64,000 nucleotides of DNA. Source: JANNYA01 sp031422315 (GTDB lineage: Bacteria; Pseudomonadota; Gammaproteobacteria; Xanthomonadales; SZUA-5). Shown one piece after another: positions 25,041-33,190 of this stretch. The DNA lies in NCBI GenBank assembly GCA_031422315.1, contig JANOQN010000014.1, positions 62,001 to 126,000 of the forward strand, in the 5' to 3' direction. The notes beneath the pieces were generated by a model. The model saw nothing but the letters and a program-made list of their open reading frames with translations, searched no databases and was not told the origin of the DNA. Position 1 is the stretch's first letter, and the number at the start of each line of letters is the position of its first letter. A program made the translations under genes and the position numbers.

Positions 25041-25301
25041 ATGGCGCGCTACCAATTCGTTGACATGAGTCCAAGGCTTTTGCCGGTGATCTTGGAAGAG
25101 CAGTTTAGCGCCCGGCAGCTTTGCGCATGCTGTGCACCATTTAGTCGATCAGCTCGACCTTTCGCGCTTTGATAGCCACTATCGAAACGACAAAATGGGC
25201 TTTGTGCCTACGCAACTTCGATTTTGTTGAAAGCAGTGCTGTTAGCTTTCTTACAAGGCATCAATGGTTTACGTAGAATTGAGCGAGCTGCCGTGACTAA
25301 G
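25041..25301 (+). pseudogene. IS1182-family transposase N-terminal fragment with two frameshifts
   Basis: The plus strand reads MARYQFVDMSPRLLPVILEE, then, after a frameshift, APGSFAHAVHHLVDQLDLSR and FDSHYRNDKMG, then after another frameshift AYATSILLKAVLLAFLQGIN and GLRRIERAA. Together these follow the conserved start of IS1182-type transposases (YRYVDMSPRFLPVDL..Q..PGSFEHA.NHL.D). The catalytic part and the element ends are missing. It is inactive and truncates the cassette array. Confidence 0.75.
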
Positions 25302-25686
25302 TCGTGGGGGTGCGAACCAAACTGATGTTTTTCTGGGTGCTTGCGCCACGATCTTTTGGGTTTGCTCAGGTTTTAGCGCTGAAAGCGCGGCACAAGGTAG
25401 CCCGGGGCAACGCCCCAGGCCTGGGTACCACACTTCAGAGCCCTAAGGCGCCACAAGTTGGTCGGCACACATTGTGTCGCCCTTCAGGGCTACATTCTAG
25501 GTGTTGCCCCAGGCTACCTTGTGCCCTGCCGTTGGCGCTTTATTCTTGGCCTTGTGATGCGTAAGGTTGCTTGAAAGGTCATTGGGTCCTCCAAATGACT
25601 TGGTCATAGCGCACCTTTAAACTGTTAACCAGCAATTTCGCCTCGCGCGTACGAAACTTGCAGTTGGGTCGTTTGGCGCGCCCGCA
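25302..25686. other. Intergenic region right of the cassette array
   Basis: No gene seen. It contains a 133-bp interrupted palindrome (25391-25523). After it, TCATTGGGTCCTCCAAATGA forms a short hairpin near 25580. Homoserine kinase ends at 25687 on the other strand. Confidence 0.5.
25391..25523. repeat. 133-bp interrupted palindrome with GGGCAACGCCC core
   Basis: The left end CACAAGGTAGCCCGGGGCAA and right end TTGCCCCAGGCTACCTTGTG are inverted copies with one mismatch. The short motif GGGGCAACGCCCC recalls the CCTAGGGCAACGCCCTAGG hairpins at 49.85 kb, so these may be one repeat family. Confidence 0.8.
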
Positions 25687-26688
25687 CTAGTTTTGTTCAA
25701 AAACCGAGTGATCCATTATCCTTGCGCCGCGCCCATAAACCGGCGCGATGTATGCATTCGAGCGCAGCCCTACTTCGGCAAATGCCGCTTGCATAGCAAT
25801 AGCCGCATGCTTTGCACTTTGCATATCCTCAAACCAAGCAAACACGCTCGGGCCGGCGCCGGAAATGCTGGCACCGATGGCACCTTGCTGCATGGCTGCG
25901 GCTTTTACGTTCGCGAAACCCGGAATTAACGGTGCGCGTTTGGGTTCGACGAGCACGTCTTTTAATGCGTGCGCTAGCAGGGTTTTGTCTTGCGTGTACA
26001 GCGCAATTAGAAAGCTAGCTAAGTAATCGCTTTGCTGCACGAAGGCGCTGATTGGATAGGGCTGAGCGAGCGCGGCTCGGGCGATTTTAGTTTCGAGCAC
26101 GAAATCAGGATGCACGACGACCGCATGCAAACCGGGAATAATTGGCAGCGCAATGCACTGCATGGCATTGGTGAACGCCAGTCCGCCGATCAGCTGTGGG
26201 CCGACGTTATCGCCGTGTTTGGCGCCGGAGCTGGCGCATTCGCCTTCCAGTGCGAACGGATAAAGTGCAGCCGTGTCAAACGGCAAGCCAAGCGCTGCGT
26301 TGGCGGCCATCACTCCCGCCACTGCGCTTGCAGCTGAGCCGCCTAACCCAGAGCCGAGTGGAATGCCTTTGTGGATGTGCAATTCCATACCGCAGTCCAA
26401 ATCGAGCGCGTGCAAAAGCGCGCGCACGCCGCGCGCGGCGGTATTGTGTTCGGCATCGAGCGGCAAATTCAGTGGCAAGCCACTGATGCCTGACACGCTA
26501 ACCTGTCCGCCTTCAACGACCGTTGCTGTAACGATATCGCCAAGTTCTTCGCCTTGACTATCCACGCAATCGAGCGCCATACCAATCAGATCAAAACCTA
26601 CGGCAACATTGCCAACGCCAGCGGGTGCAAATGCGCGGGCGCGGGCACCGATTTGGATGTTAGGCACGCGCGAACTGACTGCACTCAC
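25687..26688 (-). CDS. thrB: Homoserine kinase
   Basis: A 333-residue GHMP kinase that phosphorylates homoserine to O-phosphohomoserine in threonine synthesis, in the cytoplasm. Motifs: FAPAGVGNVAVGFDLIGMAL, the phosphate loop IPLGSGLGGSAASAVAG, and the C-terminal GASISGAGPSVFAWFE. The length fits the long gammaproteobacterial type. Its ATG overlaps the stop of thrA by four bases (ATGA), so the two are translated together, in the order thrA-thrB. Threonine synthase (thrC) is not in the window. The start MSAVSSRVPNIQIGARARAF agrees with this overlap. Confidence 0.95.
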   Translation of the reverse strand: MSAVSSRVPNIQIGARARAFAPAGVGNVAVGFDLIGMALDCVDSQGEELGDIVTATVVEGGQVSVSGISGLPLNLPLDAEHNTAARGVRALLHALDLDCGMELHIHKGIPLGSGLGGSAASAVAGVMAANAALGLPFDTAALYPFALEGECASSGAKHGDNVGPQLIGGLAFTNAMQCIALPIIPGLHAVVVHPDFVLETKIARAALAQPYPISAFVQQSDYLASFLIALYTQDKTLLAHALKDVLVEPKRAPLIPGFANVKAAAMQQGAIGASISGAGPSVFAWFEDMQSAKHAAIAMQAAFAEVGLRSNAYIAPVYGRGARIMDHSVFEQN

Positions 26689-29174
26689 AGTGCTGCACCC
26701 AAACCACTCGCAATGCGCAGCACATCGGCAAATACGCCGGCGGCGGTTACTTCCGGGCCAGCACCTGGGCCGCGCACTATCAGCGGATTGCTGGCGTAGC
26801 GTTTGGTTTTGAACTGCACGATATTATCGGTTAACGCGACATGCGCAAACGCGTGGGTGTTCGGCAGCGTTTGCAGCGCAACCACCGCTTTGCCACGGGT
26901 TAAATCAAGTTTTGCGACATAGCGCAGCACGGCGTTTTGCGCTTGTGCCGCTTGCAACCTTGCTAGCATGGGGTGATCAAATTCCGGCAAGCGCGCCATG
27001 AAGGTCGCAACGTCCGCGCCGCGCAGAGGCTCGGGCACTAACGATTCTACTTCTACATCATCAAGCGTCATAGCAAGCCCGGTTTCGCGCGCCAAAATCA
27101 CTAGCTTTCTTGCAACATCTTTACCGGATAAATCATCTCTAGGATCAGGCTCGGTGTAACCCAGCTGCTTGGCTTCGTTGACTAACTTGGAAAACGCCAA
27201 CTGGCCGTCGAAGCGATTAAACAGATACGCCAAGGTACCCGAAAACATGCCTTCAATTTCCAGAATTTCATCGCCGGTGTCGAGCAAATCACGGAGCGTG
27301 GAAATTACTGGCAAGCCTGCGCCGACGGTAGCTTCATAACGAAACCGAGCCGATTTGCGTGCGGCTTTGATCGCCTCAAAACGCGGCAAATCGCCACTAC
27401 CGGCGTTTTTATTGGGCGTTACCACATGAATGCCGCGCTTAAGCCAGCCGGCATATTGCTGCGCCACTAAATCCGAACTGGAGCAATCAATAATTAGCGC
27501 ATGCGGTAGATGCTCGGCCTGTACTGCGTCGGCAAACTGATCTAATTCGGCTGACGCCAAACTTTGTTGATAGGCATTATCAGCAATCGCAAAGCTGGCA
27601 AATCCCAGCTCACTGGTGCACATACGGCTTGACCCGGCAATCGCGCGAATGCGCAAGTCCAAATGCGTGCGCTCACGCAATTGCGGCGCGGCGGCGAACA
27701 TTTGTGCAAGCAGTGCGCGCCCGACTTGGCCTGGGCCGATCAAACCGACCGACAGCGTTTGCGCAGACAAATAAAACGCTGCATGCACCGCCCGCAGCGC
27801 GCGGGTAGCGTGTATTTCTTGGATCGCGACTGAAATATTGCGCTCCGAACTGCCCTGCGCAATTGCGCGCACGTTGATGCTGGCGTGTGCCAACGCGGCG
27901 AACAAACGCGCCGCCACACCCGGCACGCCCGCCATGCCATCGCCAACAATCGCCAGCACGGCAATGCCAGTTTCTGCACTCACACTTTGAATAGCACCGC
28001 TGTCAAGCTCGCGACTGAATACCTCAAGCAATAACATGCGGGCTTTTTCGGCAACGTCCGCACGCACCACGCAGCAAATCGAATGCTCAGAGCTGCCTTG
28101 GCTGATCATGACCACGCTGACCTTACCGGCCCGCAGTGCGCTAAACACGCGCTCGGCGGTGCCCGGCACGCCAATCATGCCAGCACCTTCAATGGTTACT
28201 GTGGCCTGCTCACCAATGGTAGTGATGCCTTTGATCGGCGGCAATTTGCTGGCACTGGAATCAATGCGGGTGCCTTTGTTTTCTGGGTTGAAGGTATTGC
28301 GGATAAATAGCGGCAAGCCCTTGCGCGAAGCCGGAAACATGGTTTGCGGATGAATAACTTTCGCGCCGAAATAGGCCAGCTCAAACGCTTCTTGATAGCT
28401 CATGTGCTGCAGCACTTGTGCTTCCGGCACCAAGCGTGGATCGGCCGATAAAACGCCATCAACATCGGTCCAAATATGCACTTCGGCGCAGTCAAATAAT
28501 GCTGCAAAAATGGAGCCCGAATAATCGCTGCCGTTTCTTCCTAACGTAGTAATGCGTGATTTTTGATCGCGCGCGACAAAACCCGTCACCACCAATCGCA
28601 CCGGCACTTCGCTAAGCCCGGCCAGCCACGCTTTCAGCAGCGCTTCGGATTCCGGCCACAGCACCTGACAGCCGAGATCGCTGTGCGTCACCCGCAGCAC
28701 TTCACGCGCGTCCAAAAACACCGCAGGTTCACCGGCTGCGCTAAATTTGGCCGCCAGCAATCTGGCGCTCCACACTTCACCTAAGCCAGAGATGAACTCC
28801 ACCGCGCCTTTGGGAACGTCTTGCAGCAATGCCAAGGCTTGCAAAAGCTCCTTCAAGGCGTTGAATTCACTGGCTATTTCAGCTTGCACGGTATGCGCTT
28901 GATTGCCCAACAAGGCGAACGCCGCGCTATCGTGCTTTTGCTTGAGTTCGAACAGCTCAACGTCGTAGCTGCCGCCCGCCGCGGCGATATCAGCCAACGC
29001 AATAAGCGCGTTAGTAACGCCCTGCATGGCGGACACCACAATCACTTGCCGAGTTTTGCCTGCACCCGCCACCTGCATTTCAGGCTGATCTTTCATCAGC
29101 TGCACGATATTGGCGATGCGCTCAGCGCTCGCCATGCTGGAGCCGCCAAATTTATGGGCAATCGTAGGTGTCAT
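26685..29174 (-). CDS. thrA: Bifunctional aspartokinase / homoserine dehydrogenase I
   Basis: An 829-residue fused enzyme that does the first and third steps of threonine synthesis. The N-terminal half is aspartokinase (HKFGGSSMASAERI, TLGRNGSDYSGSIFAALFD), the middle holds two ACT regulatory domains (VTIEGAGMIGVPGTAERVFS, AIVGDGMAGVPGVAARLFAA), and the C-terminal part is homoserine dehydrogenase (VGLIGPGQVGRALLAQMF, NKNAGSGDLPRFEAI, YTEPDPRDDLSGKDVARKL). I start at the ATG giving MTPTIAHKFGG, not at an upstream TTG. Threonine feedback control through the ACT domains is known for the family. No leader-peptide attenuator was found upstream. Confidence 0.96.
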   Translation of the reverse strand: MTPTIAHKFGGSSMASAERIANIVQLMKDQPEMQVAGAGKTRQVIVVSAMQGVTNALIALADIAAAGGSYDVELFELKQKHDSAAFALLGNQAHTVQAEIASEFNALKELLQALALLQDVPKGAVEFISGLGEVWSARLLAAKFSAAGEPAVFLDAREVLRVTHSDLGCQVLWPESEALLKAWLAGLSEVPVRLVVTGFVARDQKSRITTLGRNGSDYSGSIFAALFDCAEVHIWTDVDGVLSADPRLVPEAQVLQHMSYQEAFELAYFGAKVIHPQTMFPASRKGLPLFIRNTFNPENKGTRIDSSASKLPPIKGITTIGEQATVTIEGAGMIGVPGTAERVFSALRAGKVSVVMISQGSSEHSICCVVRADVAEKARMLLLEVFSRELDSGAIQSVSAETGIAVLAIVGDGMAGVPGVAARLFAALAHASINVRAIAQGSSERNISVAIQEIHATRALRAVHAAFYLSAQTLSVGLIGPGQVGRALLAQMFAAAPQLRERTHLDLRIRAIAGSSRMCTSELGFASFAIADNAYQQSLASAELDQFADAVQAEHLPHALIIDCSSSDLVAQQYAGWLKRGIHVVTPNKNAGSGDLPRFEAIKAARKSARFRYEATVGAGLPVISTLRDLLDTGDEILEIEGMFSGTLAYLFNRFDGQLAFSKLVNEAKQLGYTEPDPRDDLSGKDVARKLVILARETGLAMTLDDVEVESLVPEPLRGADVATFMARLPEFDHPMLARLQAAQAQNAVLRYVAKLDLTRGKAVVALQTLPNTHAFAHVALTDNIVQFKTKRYASNPLIVRGPGAGPEVTAAGVFADVLRIASGLGAAL

Positions 29175-29294
29175 TCGGGGCGCTCGCAAAAAGTTGAGCG
29201 CCTAAGCTAAACGCAAGCGTGTAGATAGGTCAAAGAAATTTCTTAGATTGCAAAGTCAACTCGTCAAAACGCGTCTGTACCAACGCTTTTTACG

Positions 29295-29453
29295 CTATTT
29301 CTTTTTCTTCGAATTCGAACTTGCCACATCTGCCACTTTAGGCTGATCACCAATCAAGCGCGTTGCAGGGCAAACTTTAAATATTGGGCATTTTTTGCAG
29401 CCTACTGCGATTGCCACTGGGCATATGGTCACTATAGTTCCTTTATCTAACAT
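29295..29453 (-). CDS. Small four-cysteine protein (52 residues)
   Basis: A short open frame not obvious from length alone: ATG at 29453, TAG ending at 29295. Residues 8-29 contain a compact motif CPVAIAVGCKKCPIFKVCPA, that is C-x7-C-x2-C-x5-C, followed by a lysine tail (SNSKKKK). The dense, ordered cysteines and prolines argue for a metal or Fe-S binding mini-protein and not chance. It lies alone between thrA and the DUF969 gene, on the thrA strand, about 120 bases upstream of thrA. I recognise no named family. The ribosome binding site is weak, which lowers confidence. Confidence 0.6.
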   Translation of the reverse strand: MLDKGTIVTICPVAIAVGCKKCPIFKVCPATRLIGDQPKVADVASSNSKKKK

Positions 29454-29663
29454 CGGCGCTAGAGCTTACGCTTGATTGGCTCGGTGTGGCTCATATAGAT
29501 TTCGCCCAAATCAAATCACCCGCTCCCCTTGCCCAAAATCGCCTTGGTGTGCTTGCTGTGGCTTGCATTTTTTGGGTAGAGTCGGATAAACGTTTTTTTA
29601 CACTTAAAGAATTAAATCAATGCGCTCAGTTCAAGCAACACTTAACGATCAAATAGCCGCCTC

Positions 29664-30317
29664 ATGAGCGACAACGCCCCGCTGCTTGGCGTATTACTGC
29701 TGCTAGTATGCTTTGTGCTGCGCGTGCATCCGCTGCTAGCAGTGTCGCTTTCGGCGATTGTTACCGGGTTCTTGGCTGAGCTAGGCGCTGCTGAACTGCT
29801 AGCGATTGTCGGCAAGAGCTTTCGCGATAGTCGATTTTTACTTGTGTTCGTGCTGGTGCTGCCCACCGTTGCGGCGTTGGAGCGCTTAGGCCTGCGGGAA
29901 TTTTTAGCGCGCTGGGTGGCTGATTCTGAGCGCGCCTCGCTGCGGCTTGTTTTGGGAAGTTATTTTTTGGTGCGTCAGCTCAGCGCTGCATTGGGTTTGA
30001 CCAATCTTGGCGGCCACGCGCAAAGCGTGCGGCCGCTGCTGGTGCCGGCTGCTCAAGCTGCCGCATTGAAGCGTTTTGGCATTTTGAATCATTTGCAAGA
30101 TCAGCGATTGAAAGCGTTTTGCGCGGGCACTGATAATGTCGCGCTGTTTTTTGGGGAGGACATTTTTTTAGCCTTCGGTGGCGTATTGCTGATGCAATCT
30201 ACACTCGCAAGCTATGGCTATCCAACCGATCCGCTGCTACTGGCATTTTGGGCGATACCGACTGCACTTTGCGCGCTCTTGATTCAGTCGATTCGTATCG
30301 CAAGGTTTCAGCCATGA
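29664..30317 (+). CDS. DUF969-type permease subunit
   Basis: A 217-residue membrane protein with about five or six hydrophobic helices. The stretch RQLSAALGLTNLGGHAQSVR and the later FCAGTDNVALFFGEDIFLAFGG match the DUF969 family, which pairs with DUF979 proteins and is usually annotated as one half of a two-part transporter; some pairs are linked to 5-oxoproline. The next gene starts inside its stop (ATGA) and is the DUF979 partner. No 5-oxoprolinase genes are next to it, so the substrate stays open. Confidence 0.8.
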   Translation: MSDNAPLLGVLLLLVCFVLRVHPLLAVSLSAIVTGFLAELGAAELLAIVGKSFRDSRFLLVFVLVLPTVAALERLGLREFLARWVADSERASLRLVLGSYFLVRQLSAALGLTNLGGHAQSVRPLLVPAAQAAALKRFGILNHLQDQRLKAFCAGTDNVALFFGEDIFLAFGGVLLMQSTLASYGYPTDPLLLAFWAIPTALCALLIQSIRIARFQP

Positions 30318-31276
30318 GCATGAATCTCGTACCAGTCTACTGGCTAATTTCTGCGTTTTTATTGATTACTGCATTGCAAAGCTGGCGTGTACAAGGCGCC
30401 CGCAACGCTGTGTTCTGGCTGATGCTGGCAATGTTAGTTGGGTTGGCGGATATGCTGAGCGATCAAATGCTGGGCGCAGGCGTGCTGCTGGTTGGCTTGG
30501 CTGCGCTATTGAATCGGCCGATAGTCGTTGATGAAGATGCTGCGCGTTTGGCGCGCAACAAAATGGCGGATTTTGCCGCCGAGGCGGGCCTTAAACTTGG
30601 CTCGAAGCTACTTTGGTGCGTTCTGTTGTTGCCGGTCATAACTGTGGCAGCCACACTGCTGCTACGAAAACAACATGCCGCTGGAAGCTTGCAGTTTGAA
30701 CTCAACTACGCACCCATTTTTGCACTTGCGTTTGCCTGCGTGATAGTGCCGCTTGCGATCTGGATAGCGCTGCGTTTTAGTCCAAAGCACAGCTTGGCGG
30801 CGGGCAGCGACATGGCGCATCAAATAGGCTGGGCGATGTTTTTACCACTACTCCTGGCGATTTTGGGCACCGTGTTTGCCAAAGCCGGCGTGGGCGATGC
30901 GCTAGCCGCATGGTTGCCGAGCTTTTTTGATATTGATAATCGCTATGCCTGTGCGGTGGCGTATGCGCTAGGCATGGCGCTTTTTACGATGCTGCTCGGC
31001 AATGCATTTGTCGCTTTTCCGGTAATGACTGCCGCTATCGCAGTGCCACTGATTATTGCTCGGCATCAGGGTGATCCCGTCATTACCGCCGCCATCGGCA
31101 TGTTATCGGGCTATTGCGGCACGCTGCTCAGCCCGCTCGCTGCGAACTTCAATTTGGTGCCCGCTGTTCTGATGAATTTGGATAGCCCGCACGCGGTGAT
31201 TCGCGCGCAGGTAGCTACTGCGCTGCCACTGTTGGCTTGCAATATTGGTTTGCTGTGTTTGTTGGTGTATCGGTGA
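30314..31276 (+). CDS. DUF979-type permease subunit
   Basis: A 320-residue membrane protein with about nine hydrophobic helices. I start at the ATG overlapping the previous stop (MSMNLVPVYWLISAFLLITA), not at an earlier in-frame codon. FGNAF-like helices (MLLGNAFVAFPVMTAAIAVP) and GMLSGYCGTLLSPLAANFNL fit DUF979. It should form a heteromeric transporter with the DUF969 protein. Confidence 0.8.
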   Translation: MSMNLVPVYWLISAFLLITALQSWRVQGARNAVFWLMLAMLVGLADMLSDQMLGAGVLLVGLAALLNRPIVVDEDAARLARNKMADFAAEAGLKLGSKLLWCVLLLPVITVAATLLLRKQHAAGSLQFELNYAPIFALAFACVIVPLAIWIALRFSPKHSLAAGSDMAHQIGWAMFLPLLLAILGTVFAKAGVGDALAAWLPSFFDIDNRYACAVAYALGMALFTMLLGNAFVAFPVMTAAIAVPLIIARHQGDPVITAAIGMLSGYCGTLLSPLAANFNLVPAVLMNLDSPHAVIRAQVATALPLLACNIGLLCLLVYR

Positions 31277-31304
31277 GGTAAGTGCTTAGCTGCCCGGCAA
31301 TCCA

Positions 31305-31685
31305 GTGTTGTTCAACGGTCCACGGGTGTTACTTAACTTCGGCAGCACTCCGGAGCTTACGAGGAACAATATTTTTCACTGGGCAAATGGGCTAGTGCTC
31401 AACAAGCAGGTAGACAGCGCGATTTTCAACCGCAGCGCAGCGACTTTGTCGGCACGCACCGACGACGCTGGCAGCCCAGCGCCGCCGTTAGTCAGTTGCG
31501 ATATCGCATCGGTTGACCGAGGCCAAACCGCACACCTGTCCGTTGCTATTCGGGCGCTGATTGATGAGTTAATGAACGGGGTTGTCTTTTTGCGCGGCAC
31601 GCGCTACGCGATCTCGCCGCTCGACCGCGCATTGCTAGACGACGTTGGCGTGCCCAGGCCAATTTTGCGCGATGGCTTTGAATAA
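31305..31685 (+). pseudogene. C-terminal remnant of a secreted metallopeptidase-like protein
   Basis: The frame encodes NIFHWANGLVLN early and ends ALIDELMNGVVFLRGTRYAI, SPLDRALLDDVGVPRPI. This ELMNG...GTRYAIS.LDRA.L.D.G.P layout is typical of the end of exported metallopeptidase-like proteins of the leishmanolysin/matrixin kind, where the HExxH site lies earlier. There is no signal peptide and no HExxH here, so the active part has been lost. It may alternatively be a short unrelated hypothetical gene. Confidence 0.4.
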
Positions 31686-31758
31686 TTTGTGCACGACCTA
31701 GCTTGTCGAAAGGCCACACGCACCCTCGACCCCAACGCGCAAGCGGGTCAAGTCATTA

Positions 31759-32424
31759 CTAGAGCGACCGTTCTGACTTCCCCAACAATGGCAATACCGC
31801 CGCAAACACATGCTTCTCCAGCGCCGCTTGCGCGTTTGCGGTTGGGTGCAAGCGATCCGCTTGGAAAGCTGCATCGTTGCGCGCAATCGGCTCTAACAAA
31901 AATGGCAGCAGCGCAACTTTTTCAGCCGCAGCTACGGTTTTGAAGGCTTGCTCGAAGGCTGAGGTGTAATCCGGCCCGTAGTTCGGCGGAATGCGTATGC
32001 CGATCAGCAAAACCCGTGCACCGCTGGCCTTGCTGGATTTGACCATCGCCAATAAGTTGGCCTGCATGATATCAGTGGGCAAGCCGCGCAGGCCATCGTT
32101 CGCACCCAGCGCAATCAGCACTAGCGAGGGTTTATGCAGTGCCAGCGCTTTGGCAAGCCTAGCTTTGCCGCCAGCGGTGGTTTCACCCGAAATACTAATG
32201 TTTTGCACACGCCACGGGCGTTTTTCAGCGCTCAACCTTGCCGCCATTCGCATTACCCAGCCTTGCTGCACGGGTATTCCGTATGCTGCGGATAGTGAAT
32301 CGCCAAGCACCATCATGGTTTGCAAGCTGGCTTGCTGTGCAGCGGCTGGGCCCGGCACTTTGGCATGCGCGATCAAAGTTAGCATTACCAGCAGCGTAAC
32401 TTGCAGCCAGCGATAGCGCGTCAT
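31759..32424 (-). CDS. tesA: Multifunctional acyl-CoA thioesterase I / lysophospholipase
   Basis: A 221-residue exported SGNH hydrolase that cleaves thioesters, esters and lysophospholipids in the periplasm. Signal peptide MTRYRWLQVTLLVMLTLIAH; blocks MVLGDSLSAAYG (catalytic serine), NISISGETTAGG, IALGANDGLRGL and the final DRLHPTA (Asp-His pair). I start at the ATG giving this signal peptide. It is divergent from the ABC ATPase gene, the same layout as tesA with ybbA/ybbP in Escherichia coli, with a shared 67-base promoter region. Confidence 0.92.
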   Translation of the reverse strand: MTRYRWLQVTLLVMLTLIAHAKVPGPAAAQQASLQTMMVLGDSLSAAYGIPVQQGWVMRMAARLSAEKRPWRVQNISISGETTAGGKARLAKALALHKPSLVLIALGANDGLRGLPTDIMQANLLAMVKSSKASGARVLLIGIRIPPNYGPDYTSAFEQAFKTVAAAEKVALLPFLLEPIARNDAAFQADRLHPTANAQAALEKHVFAAVLPLLGKSERSL

Positions 32425-32491
32425 AACGCTTTCTTTCACATGGCTGTGGCAACCTGCTGACTGAGTTAAATTTTCGACGAGACTTATTTTC

Positions 32492-33190
32492 ATGCTGCAA
32501 ACCCCAAGTGCTAATAATCCGCAAATCATGCTGCATGTGCAGGCTTTATCCAAGCAAGTTAGCCTCCCTGAGCACACGTTAACGCTTCTGGATCAAGTTA
32601 GCTTCACGCTTGTGGCGGGTGAAACGCTAGCCATCACCGGTGCTTCGGGTTCGGGCAAATCGACGCTTTTGGGCCTCTTAGCTGGGCTTGATTCACCGAG
32701 TAGTGGCAGCGTGCAGCTGGCTGGCACTGATTTAAATTTACTCAATGAAGATGGCCGGGCAAAGCTGCGGCGCCAGCAGGTAGGCTTTGTGTTTCAGAGT
32801 TTTCAACTGCTGCCCGCGCTCAGCGCTTTGGAAAACGTGATGCTGCCGCTTGAGTTGATGGGTGCACCAAACGCGAAAGCCAAAGCGGAAGAAATACTAG
32901 CGCAGGTTGGCCTGCGTGAGCGCTTGACGCACTACCCGCGCCAGCTATCCGGTGGTGAACAGCAGCGCGTCGCGATTGCGCGCGCGTTTGTCAGCACCCC
33001 AAAAGTTTTGTTCGCCGATGAACCCACCGGCAATTTGGATACCAAAACCGGCCAGCAAATTGCCGACTTGCTATTTGCATTAAATGAAACAGCGGGCACC
33101 ACACTGGTGCTGGTGACGCACGAGCAAAAACTCGCCAGTCGATGCCAGCGCATTTTGAATCTGGATGCTGGTCGAGTCGTTAACTCATGA
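32492..33190 (+). CDS. ybbA: ABC transporter ATPase (YbbA/LolD-like)
   Basis: A 232-residue ATPase with Walker A GASGSGKSTLLGLL, Q-loop VGFVFQSFQLLP, signature LSGGEQQRVAIARAF, Walker B VLFADEPTGNLD and a switch histidine in VTHEQ. It belongs to the MacB/LolD-type group that powers mechanotransmission rather than import. Its stop overlaps the ATG of the permease gene (ATGA). A start 36 bases later (MLHVQALSKQ) is also possible. Divergent from tesA. Confidence 0.9.
   Translation: MLQTPSANNPQIMLHVQALSKQVSLPEHTLTLLDQVSFTLVAGETLAITGASGSGKSTLLGLLAGLDSPSSGSVQLAGTDLNLLNEDGRAKLRRQQVGFVFQSFQLLPALSALENVMLPLELMGAPNAKAKAEEILAQVGLRERLTHYPRQLSGGEQQRVAIARAFVSTPKVLFADEPTGNLDTKTGQQIADLLFALNETAGTTLVLVTHEQKLASRCQRILNLDAGRVVNS

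Noticed and set aside
25304..25564. Short plus-strand open frame after the IS1182 remnant
   Set aside because: It lies over the 133-bp interrupted palindrome and has no protein similarity.
29175..29294. Threonine attenuator or leader peptide before thrA
   Set aside because: No Thr/Ile-rich short frame and no terminator hairpin with a T-run was seen between the small cysteine protein and thrA.
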